Of a stretch of DNA of 64,000 bases, positions 34,947 through 44,824 are shown piece by piece. Source of the stretch: Firmicutes bacterium UBA7510. GTDB lineage: Bacteria; Bacillota; Clostridia; Tissierellales; Sedimentibacteraceae. The notes beneath the pieces were generated by a model. That model saw only the letters and a list, made by a program, of their open reading frames with translations. It had not been told where the DNA came from and searched no databases. Made by a program: the position numbers and the translations under genes. Position 1 is the first letter of the stretch, and every line of letters begins with the position of its first letter. The DNA lies in NCBI GenBank assembly GCA_002479485.1, contig DLNM01000026.1, forward strand, positions 1 to 64,000, written 5' to 3'.

Positions 34947-36722
34947 ATGTTAGATTTAGCAGGAAAAAAGATATCCATATTCAGTTTAATTAAATTATGT
35001 GCCAGATATTCACCAATGCTATTTATTATGAACCTTATTTTGACTGTGATGGATGGTTTGCTAGTTCCTTTGATGTTGATTGTTGTTGCAAATTTTATTG
35101 ATTCTGCTATGACGTTAACCTCTGAGAATCCACAAACTTATATAATGATAAAAAATGCTATATATATGGGTCTTGGTTATTTCTATACTCAGCTTAGCCA
35201 AGAATTAAAACTGTACTTATATGAATTGTTTGAGGATGTGTTGAGAAATAAATTAAAGCCAGATATTATAAAAAAGCAATTTTCTATAGATTATTTATTG
35301 TTTGAATCAACACATACACAAGATTTGATATTAAGAGTTACTAAAAACATAGAAAAGAAATTCGTTCAAATTCTTAAATCAAGCAATTCGATTATCACCA
35401 TTTCTATACAAGTAATTGGTATTTTATTTACGCTGTATAAATACAATTGGCTCATAGTTTTTATTTTTATTTTCATTATAATCCCAATAATCTTTTTAAC
35501 CTTTAAAGGTGGTAAGGCAATCTATGAGTCTGAGAAGAAGGTTGGTTTTATAACAAGACAAATGTATTATCTATCTGATGTATTGTCAAATAGGGAAGCA
35601 AGTGCTGAAAGAACACTATTTAATTATTCGCATGGGTTAAATAAAAGATTTAAAGATGCCCATCTTTATAGATCTAATTTTAATACAAAGACAATCGCTC
35701 GTGAAACATTAAGAATTAAAGTATGTAATATAGCTATAAATATATTTACTATTATAATAATCATTACCTTTTCGAGACAAGTATACAATAACATGCTAAG
35801 CGTTGGTTTGTTTACATCAATAGTAGGTAGTATGATAAATTTAACAAAGGTCATTTCAGTTCAATTATCAGAGCTTTTCTTCCAATTTTCTTCACATAAC
35901 GAATATGTTAAGGATTTTAAGGTGTTTATGGAACTAGAAGAAAATGAAGAAGTATTTGATAATGCTTATGAGAACTTGAAGTTTGAAAGCTTACATATTA
36001 AAAATTTATACTTTAAATATACGGACTCTAAAGACTATATAATTAAAGGTATAAATTTGTATCTAGAAAAAGGTAAATCTTACTCTTTAGTAGGCTTAAA
36101 TGGTGCAGGGAAAACAACCTTAATAAAAATATTAATTGGCTTATATAGAGATTTTGAAGGTGAAATTTTAATTAATGGCAAGGATATAAAGCTTTATTCT
36201 TTCGCTCAGCTGCGAAGTATGTTTTCTGTTGTATCTCAAGACTATGCCAAATACTATGTTTCCTTAAAGGACAATATTGCCTTTGGAAATCGCGGAGCTG
36301 ATATTAGTTCAGTTATAGAAAAGCTTGATTTAAACGATTTGATTCGCAATTTGCCAGACGGAGAAAATAGCTACTTAGGTAAAATGTATGATAATGGAGT
36401 AGATATTTCAGGAGGACAGTGGCAAAGAATTGCTATAGCTCGAGCTCTTTATAAAAATGCACCATTTGTCATTTTAGATGAGCCAACATCGAGCTTGAGT
36501 CCAACAGCTGAAAGCAAAATTTATAGCAACTTTTCAAAAATAGCTAATGATAAAACTTTATTGATGATTAGCCATAGATTAGGTTCAACAAAAATATCAG
36601 ATGAAATAATTGTTCTTAATAGCGGTAAAATCGCTGAGCAAGGTTCTCATGAAGAACTGATGAAGAAAGATAATATATATGCTAAATTATTTAACAAACA
36701 AAGAGAGCTGTATTATGAATAA
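34947..36722 (+). CDS. ABC exporter half-transporter (membrane plus ATPase), first subunit
   Basis: 591 residues: six membrane segments in the first 330 residues and an ATPase domain at about 350-590 with Walker A GLNGAGKTTL, signature ISGGQWQRIAIARAL, Walker B FVILDEPTSSL and the H-loop ISHRLGSTK. The membrane part is of the MsbA/SunT-like type but without a peptidase domain. It is followed directly by a second half-transporter, so the two probably form a heterodimer. Cargo unknown; no peptide gene seen nearby. Confidence 0.9.
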   Translation: MLDLAGKKISIFSLIKLCARYSPMLFIMNLILTVMDGLLVPLMLIVVANFIDSAMTLTSENPQTYIMIKNAIYMGLGYFYTQLSQELKLYLYELFEDVLRNKLKPDIIKKQFSIDYLLFESTHTQDLILRVTKNIEKKFVQILKSSNSIITISIQVIGILFTLYKYNWLIVFIFIFIIIPIIFLTFKGGKAIYESEKKVGFITRQMYYLSDVLSNREASAERTLFNYSHGLNKRFKDAHLYRSNFNTKTIARETLRIKVCNIAINIFTIIIIITFSRQVYNNMLSVGLFTSIVGSMINLTKVISVQLSELFFQFSSHNEYVKDFKVFMELEENEEVFDNAYENLKFESLHIKNLYFKYTDSKDYIIKGINLYLEKGKSYSLVGLNGAGKTTLIKILIGLYRDFEGEILINGKDIKLYSFAQLRSMFSVVSQDYAKYYVSLKDNIAFGNRGADISSVIEKLDLNDLIRNLPDGENSYLGKMYDNGVDISGGQWQRIAIARALYKNAPFVILDEPTSSLSPTAESKIYSNFSKIANDKTLLMISHRLGSTKISDEIIVLNSGKIAEQGSHEELMKKDNIYAKLFNKQRELYYE

Positions 36723-36732
36723 AGGAAGAAAA

Positions 36733-38478
36733 ATGTCTAATAGTAAGGTGTTACTAAAATTAATTAAATATACATGGCTTGCAAGCCCTCTTACTTTTTT
36801 GGCACTAATAATTGCATCGCTGCTATTTAGTGTTTTGCGTTACTTAGAGATAGTAGTGTTAGAATCACTATTTTCAAATACATTGAATATTATTAACGGT
36901 GCCCCCTATGATATTATGCTAACACCCATTATAGCTATACTAGCTATTTTAATTTTTAATCCAGTCGCCGAATGGTTAGAGTATTTAGCACAAGGCTACT
37001 TTTGGAGACGCGGTAATGGGTATATGTATTCACTATATCATGAACGTATCAATAAATTAGATTTAATTGATTATGAAGATGTAGAAAATTTTGATAACAT
37101 TAAAAAGGCAAGCATGGGAAATGAAGAGGCACCAAATGGAATTCGTGTTATTGTCCAAATATTGTTTTTATACATACCATTTATATTTATTACATCATTA
37201 TACCTGATTAATATAAAGCCTATGCTGGTATTTGCTATAGTACTAATATTTATTCCTGTTTTAATTTCTGAGATAATTAGTATTAACAAAAATTATAATT
37301 TTGTAGATAAAATTGCCAATAGGAGAAGAAGGACTGAATACTTTGAAAACTGTATAGTGTCAAAAGAGGATTTCAAAGAAACCTTAATAAATGGCTCTTT
37401 TAACTACTTTTTCAATCTTTTTGTAGATTCTAACAAAAAATTTAGCAAGGCATTTGTTGATGTTAAAAGCAAGATTCTAAAATTTGCTATAGTTATGCGA
37501 GTTATAAATACCTTAGGGTACATTTTCGTACTGACGTTACTAGTTTATTATTTATATAATGGTTCTATTTCAGTAGGTCAATTCGCAGCTATTTACTATT
37601 CCATAGAGAAAATTACCAGTATGCTAAAGAACCTCATTGCAATGATTGGTGAAGCATTGGAGGGAATTTCAACTACATCCTTTCTTGTTAGATTCTTAAA
37701 TGAAGAAAAGGAAATTGGAAAAGAAGAAAATCTATCTAAGATAAGTGATATTGAATTAAGAGATATTTCCTTTAAATATCCTAATTCAAAGGAAAAGTCC
37801 TTGTCAAATATAAACTTAACGATAAAAGCTGGTACATCATTAGCAATCGTTGGTGAAAATGGCTCTGGAAAGAGCACATTAACAAAAATAATTATGGGAC
37901 TGTATAATCCAACAGAAGGAGTTGTACAGTATGGAAGTGAAAACATTGCTAAATACACAAACACGTTCAAATTTAGCAATATTAGTGCAGTGTTCCAAAA
38001 TTTTATAAAGTATAAATTATCTGCTGAAGATAACATAAGAATTAGCAATATTTCGTCACAGGACTCAATTGAAAATTCTTCTTCAAAAATTAATCTAAGC
38101 TTTGATGATTTAAAAATTAATAATGAAACTATTTTATCAAGAGAATTTGGTGGACAAGAGCTTTCTGGAGGGGAATGGCAACGTATTGCAATTGCACGTG
38201 GTCTATATCGACCACATGATTTAATTGTATTGGATGAGCCTACTGCTGCTATTGACCCTATTGAAGAGGCTAATGTTTTTAGTACCTTTAAGAAATTAAG
38301 TGACAATAAAACTAGCATTTTCGTTACTCATAGATTGGGATCTACTCAAATTGCTGATAAAATTATAGTAATGGAAAATGGTAGAATAGTGGAGGAAGGT
38401 ACTAATCAAGAGTTAATTGATTTAAAAGGAAAGTATTTTTATTTATTAGAATCTCAAGCTAAATGGTATGTACGATAA
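36733..38478 (+). CDS. ABC exporter half-transporter, second subunit
   Basis: About 581 residues from the ATG at 36733, which has AAGGAAG close before it; an ATG at 36715 inside the end of the preceding gene is possible too. Six membrane segments lead to an ATPase domain with Walker A GENGSGKSTL, signature LSGGEWQRIAIARGL, LIVLDEPTAAI and VTHRLGSTQ. Both subunits keep complete ATPase motifs (glutamate after Walker B in each), so both sites may be active, unlike many asymmetric heterodimers. Confidence 0.9.
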   Translation: MSNSKVLLKLIKYTWLASPLTFLALIIASLLFSVLRYLEIVVLESLFSNTLNIINGAPYDIMLTPIIAILAILIFNPVAEWLEYLAQGYFWRRGNGYMYSLYHERINKLDLIDYEDVENFDNIKKASMGNEEAPNGIRVIVQILFLYIPFIFITSLYLINIKPMLVFAIVLIFIPVLISEIISINKNYNFVDKIANRRRRTEYFENCIVSKEDFKETLINGSFNYFFNLFVDSNKKFSKAFVDVKSKILKFAIVMRVINTLGYIFVLTLLVYYLYNGSISVGQFAAIYYSIEKITSMLKNLIAMIGEALEGISTTSFLVRFLNEEKEIGKEENLSKISDIELRDISFKYPNSKEKSLSNINLTIKAGTSLAIVGENGSGKSTLTKIIMGLYNPTEGVVQYGSENIAKYTNTFKFSNISAVFQNFIKYKLSAEDNIRISNISSQDSIENSSSKINLSFDDLKINNETILSREFGGQELSGGEWQRIAIARGLYRPHDLIVLDEPTAAIDPIEEANVFSTFKKLSDNKTSIFVTHRLGSTQIADKIIVMENGRIVEEGTNQELIDLKGKYFYLLESQAKWYVR

Positions 38479-38504
38479 TTTTAATAATTATTTGGAGGTA
38501 TTTT

Positions 38505-39323
38505 ATGTTAGAGCAATATAATTCTATTTGTATTACAAAGGTTGCATCAAGTATTCTTAATATAATGGGGTTGGATATTCCCGAGAGCATGGATAGTCCT
38601 ATAGATATTTTGGCAAAGTTAAGTGATTATAAATTAAATAAAGAAAAGGCAGATAGAGTTGTGATTTATAACCCTGATGCAGTGGCTATGTGGCTTTATC
38701 AAAAATATACACATATGTTTGAGAAGGCTATTTGCTGTTCTGATGTGTCTTTACCTATGTTGTCTGTTATGCCATCTGTAACCCCAGTTTGCTTTGCTTC
38801 CATGTATTCTGGAGTATTACCACAAATTCATGGAATAAATACATATATAAAACCAGTTTTGAGAGTAAATACAGTTTTTGATACACTTTTAAAGGCGCAA
38901 AAAAGAGTTGCTTTGGTTTCTACGACCAATGACAGTATTTCTATGATTTTTTTGGAAAGACAGATGGATTATTTTATTTATGACTCTGTAGAAGAAGTAA
39001 ATAGTAAAGCTATTGAGCTTATAGAAAAAGACGAGCACGATGTAATAGTAATATACAACGGCAACTACGATACTACTATGCATAAGCATGGAACTCAGGC
39101 AGAAGCTTCTCTAGAAGCGTTGAAGAATAATATTGATTTTTATCAAAAAATAGTAGATAAAATTAAAAAATGTTGGAGTAACCACAATACTTTTTACGGC
39201 TTTTCGCCAGACCATGGATGTCATGATATTGACGGCAATTGTGGCTCTCACGGGCTTGATATGGTAGAGGACATGAATGTAGTACATTTTTATGGGTTTA
39301 ATTCAAGAACAAAATTTTTGTGA
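38505..39323 (+). CDS. Alkaline-phosphatase-superfamily phosphodiesterase-like protein
   Basis: 272 residues from the ATG at 38505 (GGAGG seven bases before). The metal set of the nucleotide pyrophosphatase/phosphodiesterase group is visible: an early aspartate (YNPDAVAMW), the nucleophilic threonine in PSVTPVCFASMYSG, D-x-x-x-H in NYDTTMHKHG, D-H in SPDHGCHD and H in NCGSHG. No signal peptide, so it is cytosolic. It follows the ABC pair in one operon. Substrate unknown. Confidence 0.75.
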   Translation: MLEQYNSICITKVASSILNIMGLDIPESMDSPIDILAKLSDYKLNKEKADRVVIYNPDAVAMWLYQKYTHMFEKAICCSDVSLPMLSVMPSVTPVCFASMYSGVLPQIHGINTYIKPVLRVNTVFDTLLKAQKRVALVSTTNDSISMIFLERQMDYFIYDSVEEVNSKAIELIEKDEHDVIVIYNGNYDTTMHKHGTQAEASLEALKNNIDFYQKIVDKIKKCWSNHNTFYGFSPDHGCHDIDGNCGSHGLDMVEDMNVVHFYGFNSRTKFL

Positions 39324-39353
39324 TTATATAAATCTAAATAAGAAGGTGAAGTT

Positions 39354-39959
39354 ATGAATTTGTTCAAAAAATTATTTTGTAAGAAAAATAATATGTCATG
39401 TTCAATTGGTATTATTGGAATGTCAAATAGTCTAAAGAACGAACAAACAAATTTAAATGATGATAAGTTTTTAGATTATGCAGCAACACAGATAAAGGAA
39501 AATTATCGTCCCTTTACTGAAATTAAAGATTATATTATTAAAAAATATGGTGCTGTTCCATACGCACTTTCGGAAAAGCAATTGCAATTATTAAAAGCAA
39601 ATGTTATATTGAATCATTTTCGTGAGGTTTTAGATTTACCAATCCCTCTTAGAAAAAATCCCACGAAAAAACAACTTATAAAATATGTAAAGAACGATAC
39701 TACATTTGAACAAGCAAAAAACTATCCTGCTGAAAAATTGGGTCTTATAATGAAGGCATATAAACTTCCGGCAGATGATGATAAAGAAATTATAGTAAAA
39801 TTAGAGATAACAACTAACTATATATGTATAGACAATGCAAGTAGGGAATTAGCAGATGAATTATTTTTATTCCAAGGTGTCACAAAAGAGGATATTGACA
39901 ACAAAACACCACGATTTATTGCTTATGCATACACTTTACGTGATATAGGAAAAATATAG
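39354..39959 (+). CDS. Protein of unknown function at the end of the ABC operon
   Basis: 201 residues, soluble, mixed helix and strand by composition, with a basic cysteine-bearing head (LFKKLFCKKNNMSC). I do not recognise the family. AAGGTGA stands seven bases before the ATG, 30 bases after the phosphodiesterase gene, so it is likely co-transcribed. Confidence 0.6.
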   Translation: MNLFKKLFCKKNNMSCSIGIIGMSNSLKNEQTNLNDDKFLDYAATQIKENYRPFTEIKDYIIKKYGAVPYALSEKQLQLLKANVILNHFREVLDLPIPLRKNPTKKQLIKYVKNDTTFEQAKNYPAEKLGLIMKAYKLPADDDKEIIVKLEITTNYICIDNASRELADELFLFQGVTKEDIDNKTPRFIAYAYTLRDIGKI

Positions 39960-40052
39960 TTCACAAAATAGTCTTTACACAGTTCAGACCATTTCACATA
40001 ATACAAAGCCTTTCTTGCTATCAATTTGTCAAATATTTTATATCTACTATAC

Positions 40053-40081
40053 TTGTTAAAATTATCCAAACATTATATAAT
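40053..40081 (+). promoter_or_regulatory. Promoter of the MFS-GH2 gene
   Basis: TTGTTA (40053-40058), 17 bases, TATAAT (40076-40081). It shares TTGTTAAAATTATC with the promoter at 34863. Confidence 0.65.
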
Positions 40082-40118
40082 TTATATGGACTAATTAAAA
40101 TAAGTAAGGAGCATTAAA

Positions 40119-43097
40119 ATGAAGAATAAAATAGGTAAGAAATTCTGGATAACTCTTGTAATCTTTAGTCTTGTGGGACAGGTTGCATGGGTTGTTGAGA
40201 ACATGTATTTTAACGTATTTATATATAAGATGTTCCATGCATCTGCTTCTCAAATTTCACTAATGGTAGGTGCTAGCGCAGTAACTGCAACATTGACAAC
40301 TCTTTTAATAGGAGCATTGTCTGATAGAGTTGGTAAGAGAAAATTATTTATTTGCGGTGGGTATATTTTATGGGGAATTTCCATATTAGTATTTTCACTT
40401 ATTCGTGTTGATTTTTTAACACCTATTGTTGGGACGACCACGGCGGCAGCTTCTCTTGGAATATCCCTTGTAATAATTATGGATTGCATTATGACTTTCT
40501 TTGGTTCTTCAGCAAATGATGCATGCTTCAATGCTTGGATAACAGATTGTGGAAATGACAGTAATAGAGGACGTATAGAAGGAATCAATTCCATGATGCC
40601 ATTGTTATCTATTTTGGTTGTGTTTGGCGGGTTCATGACTTTTAATCTAGATTTAGCATCCAGTTGGAGTACCATCTATCTGATAATAGGTTGTGTTGTA
40701 ATAGCAATTGGTATATTAGGTTTTATTTTGATAGAGGAGGAAAAAATAACCTCGCAGGAAAATAAACACTACTTAGCAAATGTATTATACAGTTTTCGTA
40801 TAACTGTTATAAAACAGAATAGACTTTTGTATGCAGTTGTTGGTGCTTTTGCTGTTTTTGGCATATCAATACAGACCTTTATGCCATATTTGATTCTGTA
40901 TTACGAGAAAACATTAGGAATGGCAAATTATGTACTGATTATGGCGCCAGCAATTGTTTTGGCGGCAATAATTACAGCATTTTACGGTAAAATTTATGAT
41001 ATGCTAGGATTTAAGCAAGCTGTCATACCATCGGTTACACTGCTTATGTTAGGCTATATATTTTTATTTTTCTTTACGACTACTAGCTTAGTCTTTATTG
41101 GATCTTTTTTAATGATGACAGGTTTTTTGACAGGTATGGCATGCTTTGGCGCAAAGATAAGAGACAATATTCCAGAGGATAAAGCAGGATTATTTCAAGG
41201 ATTACGTATTGTAGGACAGGTATTGATACCTGGAATTATAGGACCTGCAATTGGTGCTGCGGTACTTCGTAATGCTAAAACAATAATAAACAGTGATGGA
41301 ACAACATCTTTTATTCCAGACAGGAGAATCTATTTGGCTGCATTTTTAATAGCATGTGTTCTACTTTTAATATTGTATTTTATTTTTAAAATGATAAGGA
41401 ATGGACATTGGAACCTGTCGACAGATGAAAAAAGTGATTGGTCACGCTACCCAAGACCACATATGAAAAGGGATTCTTATTTTAACTTAAACGGAACTTG
41501 GAAACTTAATCAGTCCGAAATATTAGTGCCATTTCCACCACAGTCTACATTGTCTGGATATAAAAAACGTGTTGGAGATCATTTAACATATGTAAAACAC
41601 TTTACCTTACCTAAGGATTTTATTAAAGACAGGGTGCTATTACATTTTGGTGCAGTTGATCAGGTTGCAGAAGTTTTATTAAACCAAAAAAATTTAATTC
41701 GTCACGAAGGTGGTTATCTGCCTTTTTCAATAGATGTTACAGACGTATTATACAAGGATAAAGAAAATGAACTTATAGTAAAGGTTACAGATACCTTATC
41801 TAAAAAATATCCTTACGGAAAACAGCGAAAAAAGCGTGGAGGAATGTGGTATACTCAAGTCTCTGGAATTTGGCAGACAATATGGATGGAAAGTGTTCCA
41901 AATGTATTTATCAAAAGCATAAAAGTAACTCCTGATATGGAGGGTATTACACTTGAGGCAGATACCAATGCTTCAGAATATGTTGTAAATATATTGCTTG
42001 GAGATTATGTTCACACATTATCTTCAAAGGAGAAAAAAATCAGAGTAGATTTAAAAAATATAAAACTTACAGATGGAACAAAATATGAGCCAGTATTATG
42101 GACTACAGATAATCCGTATTTATATCAGATGAAGATACAGGCAGGAGATGATGTGGTGGAATCGTATTTTGCATTGCGAACTGTATCCATCCAAAACGTA
42201 GATGGTGTAGAACGTATATGTCTTAATGAAAAACCAGTGTTCTTGCATGGAGTTCTTGATCAGGGATATTTTTGTGATGGAATTTATCTACCTGCAACAG
42301 AAAAGGAATATGAGAGAGATATTCTAAGAATGAAAGATTTAGGTTTTAATATGCTACGAAAGCACATTAAAGTAGAATCAGAATATTTTTATTATTTTTG
42401 TGATAAACACGGGATGTTAGTGATTCAAGATATGGTCAATAACGGATCATACTCTTTTTTGAGAGATACAGCTCTACCTACAATAGGTATGCTTCATATG
42501 AAGGATAATAAAAAAGGAAGAAGAATTCAAAAAGAAATTTTTATAAAGCATACAGAAGAAACGATTAGGCACTTATACAATCATCCTTGCATTATTGGAT
42601 ACACTATTTTTAACGAAGGATGGGGACAGTTTGATAGTGATAATATGTATGAATTAGTCAAAAAATTAGATGATACACGATTTGTAGATTCTACTTCAGG
42701 ATGGTTTACTCAGGAAAAAAGTGATGTTGATAGCCTTCACATTTATTTTAAGACAATTGCATTACCTAAAACAAAGCGTCCATTGATAGTATCAGAGTGT
42801 GGTGGTTATAGCTATGAAGTTTCTGGTCATGTTTATAGTAAATATAATCATTATGGATATGGAAGCTATAACAATATAGAAGAATTAACAGATAACATTG
42901 TTCAAATGTATGAGAAAATGATTTTACCAGCTATATCGGAAGGTCTTTGTGGGTGTGTCTATACACAGTTAAGTGATGTAGAGGATGAAACTAATGGGTT
43001 GTATACATATGATAGAAAAGTGTGTAAGGTGAAAAAAGAAAAAATGCTATCAATAAGTTCTAAAATTCAAAGTTTGTTAAGAAAAGCCTCCGAATAA
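40119..43097 (+). CDS. Fusion of MFS transporter and glycoside hydrolase family 2 enzyme
   Basis: One uninterrupted frame of 992 residues. Residues about 1-430 form a 12-segment MFS sugar-type transporter with the loop signature GALSDRVGKRK. Residues about 445-992 form a GH2 enzyme: sugar-binding jelly roll (RDSYFNLNGTWKL, LHFGAVDQVAEVLLN, HEGGYLPFSIDVTD, GGMWYTQVSGIWQTIWME), an immunoglobulin-like domain and the barrel with acid/base E833 in FNEGWG and probable nucleophile E893 in IVSECGG. The enzyme would lie on the inner face and split an imported glycoside, of beta-glucuronidase or beta-galactosidase kind. The ribosome site AAGGAG precedes the first ATG, and no internal start with a good site is seen at the joint. 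Confidence 0.88.
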   Translation: MKNKIGKKFWITLVIFSLVGQVAWVVENMYFNVFIYKMFHASASQISLMVGASAVTATLTTLLIGALSDRVGKRKLFICGGYILWGISILVFSLIRVDFLTPIVGTTTAAASLGISLVIIMDCIMTFFGSSANDACFNAWITDCGNDSNRGRIEGINSMMPLLSILVVFGGFMTFNLDLASSWSTIYLIIGCVVIAIGILGFILIEEEKITSQENKHYLANVLYSFRITVIKQNRLLYAVVGAFAVFGISIQTFMPYLILYYEKTLGMANYVLIMAPAIVLAAIITAFYGKIYDMLGFKQAVIPSVTLLMLGYIFLFFFTTTSLVFIGSFLMMTGFLTGMACFGAKIRDNIPEDKAGLFQGLRIVGQVLIPGIIGPAIGAAVLRNAKTIINSDGTTSFIPDRRIYLAAFLIACVLLLILYFIFKMIRNGHWNLSTDEKSDWSRYPRPHMKRDSYFNLNGTWKLNQSEILVPFPPQSTLSGYKKRVGDHLTYVKHFTLPKDFIKDRVLLHFGAVDQVAEVLLNQKNLIRHEGGYLPFSIDVTDVLYKDKENELIVKVTDTLSKKYPYGKQRKKRGGMWYTQVSGIWQTIWMESVPNVFIKSIKVTPDMEGITLEADTNASEYVVNILLGDYVHTLSSKEKKIRVDLKNIKLTDGTKYEPVLWTTDNPYLYQMKIQAGDDVVESYFALRTVSIQNVDGVERICLNEKPVFLHGVLDQGYFCDGIYLPATEKEYERDILRMKDLGFNMLRKHIKVESEYFYYFCDKHGMLVIQDMVNNGSYSFLRDTALPTIGMLHMKDNKKGRRIQKEIFIKHTEETIRHLYNHPCIIGYTIFNEGWGQFDSDNMYELVKKLDDTRFVDSTSGWFTQEKSDVDSLHIYFKTIALPKTKRPLIVSECGGYSYEVSGHVYSKYNHYGYGSYNNIEELTDNIVQMYEKMILPAISEGLCGCVYTQLSDVEDETNGLYTYDRKVCKVKKEKMLSISSKIQSLLRKASE

Positions 43098-43132
43098 TTA
43101 TAACCAACAAGTTCTTGAATAAAAACAGCTTA

Positions 43133-43180
43133 AAAACAAGACTACGTGGTTTATTTGAACACATTAGTCTTGTTTTATTT
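43133..43180. terminator. Terminator between the GH2 fusion and the sorbosone-type gene
   Basis: AAAACAAGACTA (43133-43144) and TAGTCTTGTTTT (43165-43176) with a T-rich end. Confidence 0.82.
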
Positions 43181-43197
43181 TTTAAAATATTTGAGAA

Positions 43198-44601
43198 TTA
43201 TGGAATAATCTCAAAAATAGTACCTTTATTATAATCAGATACACTCATAGAACCATAAACACCTAAATATAGTTTAGTTTTATCTAGATTAGCTCCTAAG
43301 CTAACATAGTAAGATGATTGAGTTCCAAAATTATAATCAGTTTCAATAACACCATAATCATATAGTTTACATTCGGCTCCTTCCCTTGAATAACCTAAGA
43401 CTCCTCTAGCTGGAGTTTGCGATCCTTCATCACGTGCTAAATCTGTAAACACAACGCTTCCAAATAAATCAGGGAAATCATTTCCCATATATGGTTGAAC
43501 TCCTGTAAGTGCAGTTGCTCCAAACTTATCAGGTCTAGTTTCTTCATGAAAATAACAAGTTAGAGGACGAATGCGCAAAACTGATATTTTTACTACCTCA
43601 TCATAATAAGCAATTATTTTTTCATCTAAAGTTGGATTTGCAGAACAGTTCCTTATAATTGAAGTAGGAAAAACACCTTCCCACCCTCGCCATCCAAGAT
43701 TAATAAAACCTTCTTGATCAATTTCGGAACCCGTTAGATAAGATTGGACTATCTGATCGACTTGAATTGTATTGTAATTAACAAATGAAAAAATCGACTC
43801 TACTAAATCCTGTCCGACATTTCCAACGTATTTGATGTACTGATTGAAATACCTATGAAACGAAATTCCTGGAATATTGCGAACTCCCTTAGCAATTACC
43901 GTAAGTGCCTCTTGTATAGGTATGGGAAGTTCATCGAAACGTGTAACTACAGGTGGATTATTTATAGATTTATTCATAGTAACATCAATTTCAATTATTT
44001 TTCCAGCAATTTCTATATCATCTTGGCTTAAATTAAATGGATCATAACCTGAGCCACCATCACCAGTTGTCAAAATAAGCTTTCCAGACTCAGGTGAGAA
44101 ATTTAAGGTATTCACACCATTATGATTTGAAAATGGTCTTCTTAAATTAAGCAATGTTCGTTGTTTTTTAATTATACCGTTACGTTGCAAAATCCATTCT
44201 TCTAATGTATCAATATGATCATATTGAGTTTCTCTATTTATCCACTTCAAATTTAAAGTTCTTGGGTCGCAAGGATTAGGATTAAAAGGTTGAGTAAGAG
44301 CACCTGGTCCTTGTGTTCCAGCAACTGAATAATAAAGATAGAATAGACCGTTATAATAAAATTCAGGATGAAACGCTAGACCTAGCAATCCCCGTTCATC
44401 ATATCCATCTAGTGTTAAAATTTGCTGACTAATATCTAAAAAAGTCCCAATAGCTCCGTTTCCTACGTAAAAAATTTCTCCAACCTGGGTTGCAATAAAT
44501 AATCTTTCTATTGATTCGCCGGGAAGTATAGCTGTTTTCAATACAGTGGGTAAGTTTATTTTAGTAACAATGGGTCTCAAAGAAACTTTAACTTTTTTCA
44601 A
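43198..44601 (-). CDS. Glucose/sorbosone-dehydrogenase-like beta-propeller protein
   Basis: 467 residues of the GSDH/HHIP-like family: six-bladed propeller with RLFIATQVGEIFYVGNG, DERGLLGLAFHPEFYYNGLFYLYYS, SNHNGVNTLNFSPESGKLILTTGDGG and PDLFGSVVFTD. The SNHNG histidine corresponds to the PQQ-side base of the family. There is no signal peptide, while most relatives are exported. An inserted section of about 100 residues (ITVIAKGVRN to SYLTGSEIDQ) is present. The start is TTG at 44601 with AAGGT nine bases before. Sugar oxidation is possible but PQQ synthesis is not seen here. Confidence 0.75.
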   Translation of the reverse strand: MKKVKVSLRPIVTKINLPTVLKTAILPGESIERLFIATQVGEIFYVGNGAIGTFLDISQQILTLDGYDERGLLGLAFHPEFYYNGLFYLYYSVAGTQGPGALTQPFNPNPCDPRTLNLKWINRETQYDHIDTLEEWILQRNGIIKKQRTLLNLRRPFSNHNGVNTLNFSPESGKLILTTGDGGSGYDPFNLSQDDIEIAGKIIEIDVTMNKSINNPPVVTRFDELPIPIQEALTVIAKGVRNIPGISFHRYFNQYIKYVGNVGQDLVESIFSFVNYNTIQVDQIVQSYLTGSEIDQEGFINLGWRGWEGVFPTSIIRNCSANPTLDEKIIAYYDEVVKISVLRIRPLTCYFHEETRPDKFGATALTGVQPYMGNDFPDLFGSVVFTDLARDEGSQTPARGVLGYSREGAECKLYDYGVIETDYNFGTQSSYYVSLGANLDKTKLYLGVYGSMSVSDYNKGTIFEIIP

Positions 44602-44824
44602 CTAACTTTACCTTCTTTCTCATTGTTTTCTTTTATAATAATATGATAAGTGTTACATAATTAGTACAAACTAAAATGTATAATTTGTCAGGAACATATA
44701 TATTTTAATAGATATATACACAAAAATGGTTTTCAATTGTGAAATATATCTATTAATGATATAATTGATATTGTTAAATAGTAATAAATTATCTTACTTC
44801 GTATATTGAGGAGGAAAAAATTAT

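Noticed and set aside
37596..38318. Long minus-strand frame of 240 codons
   Set aside because: Antisense to the ATPase domain of the second ABC exporter; composition is that of a shadow frame.
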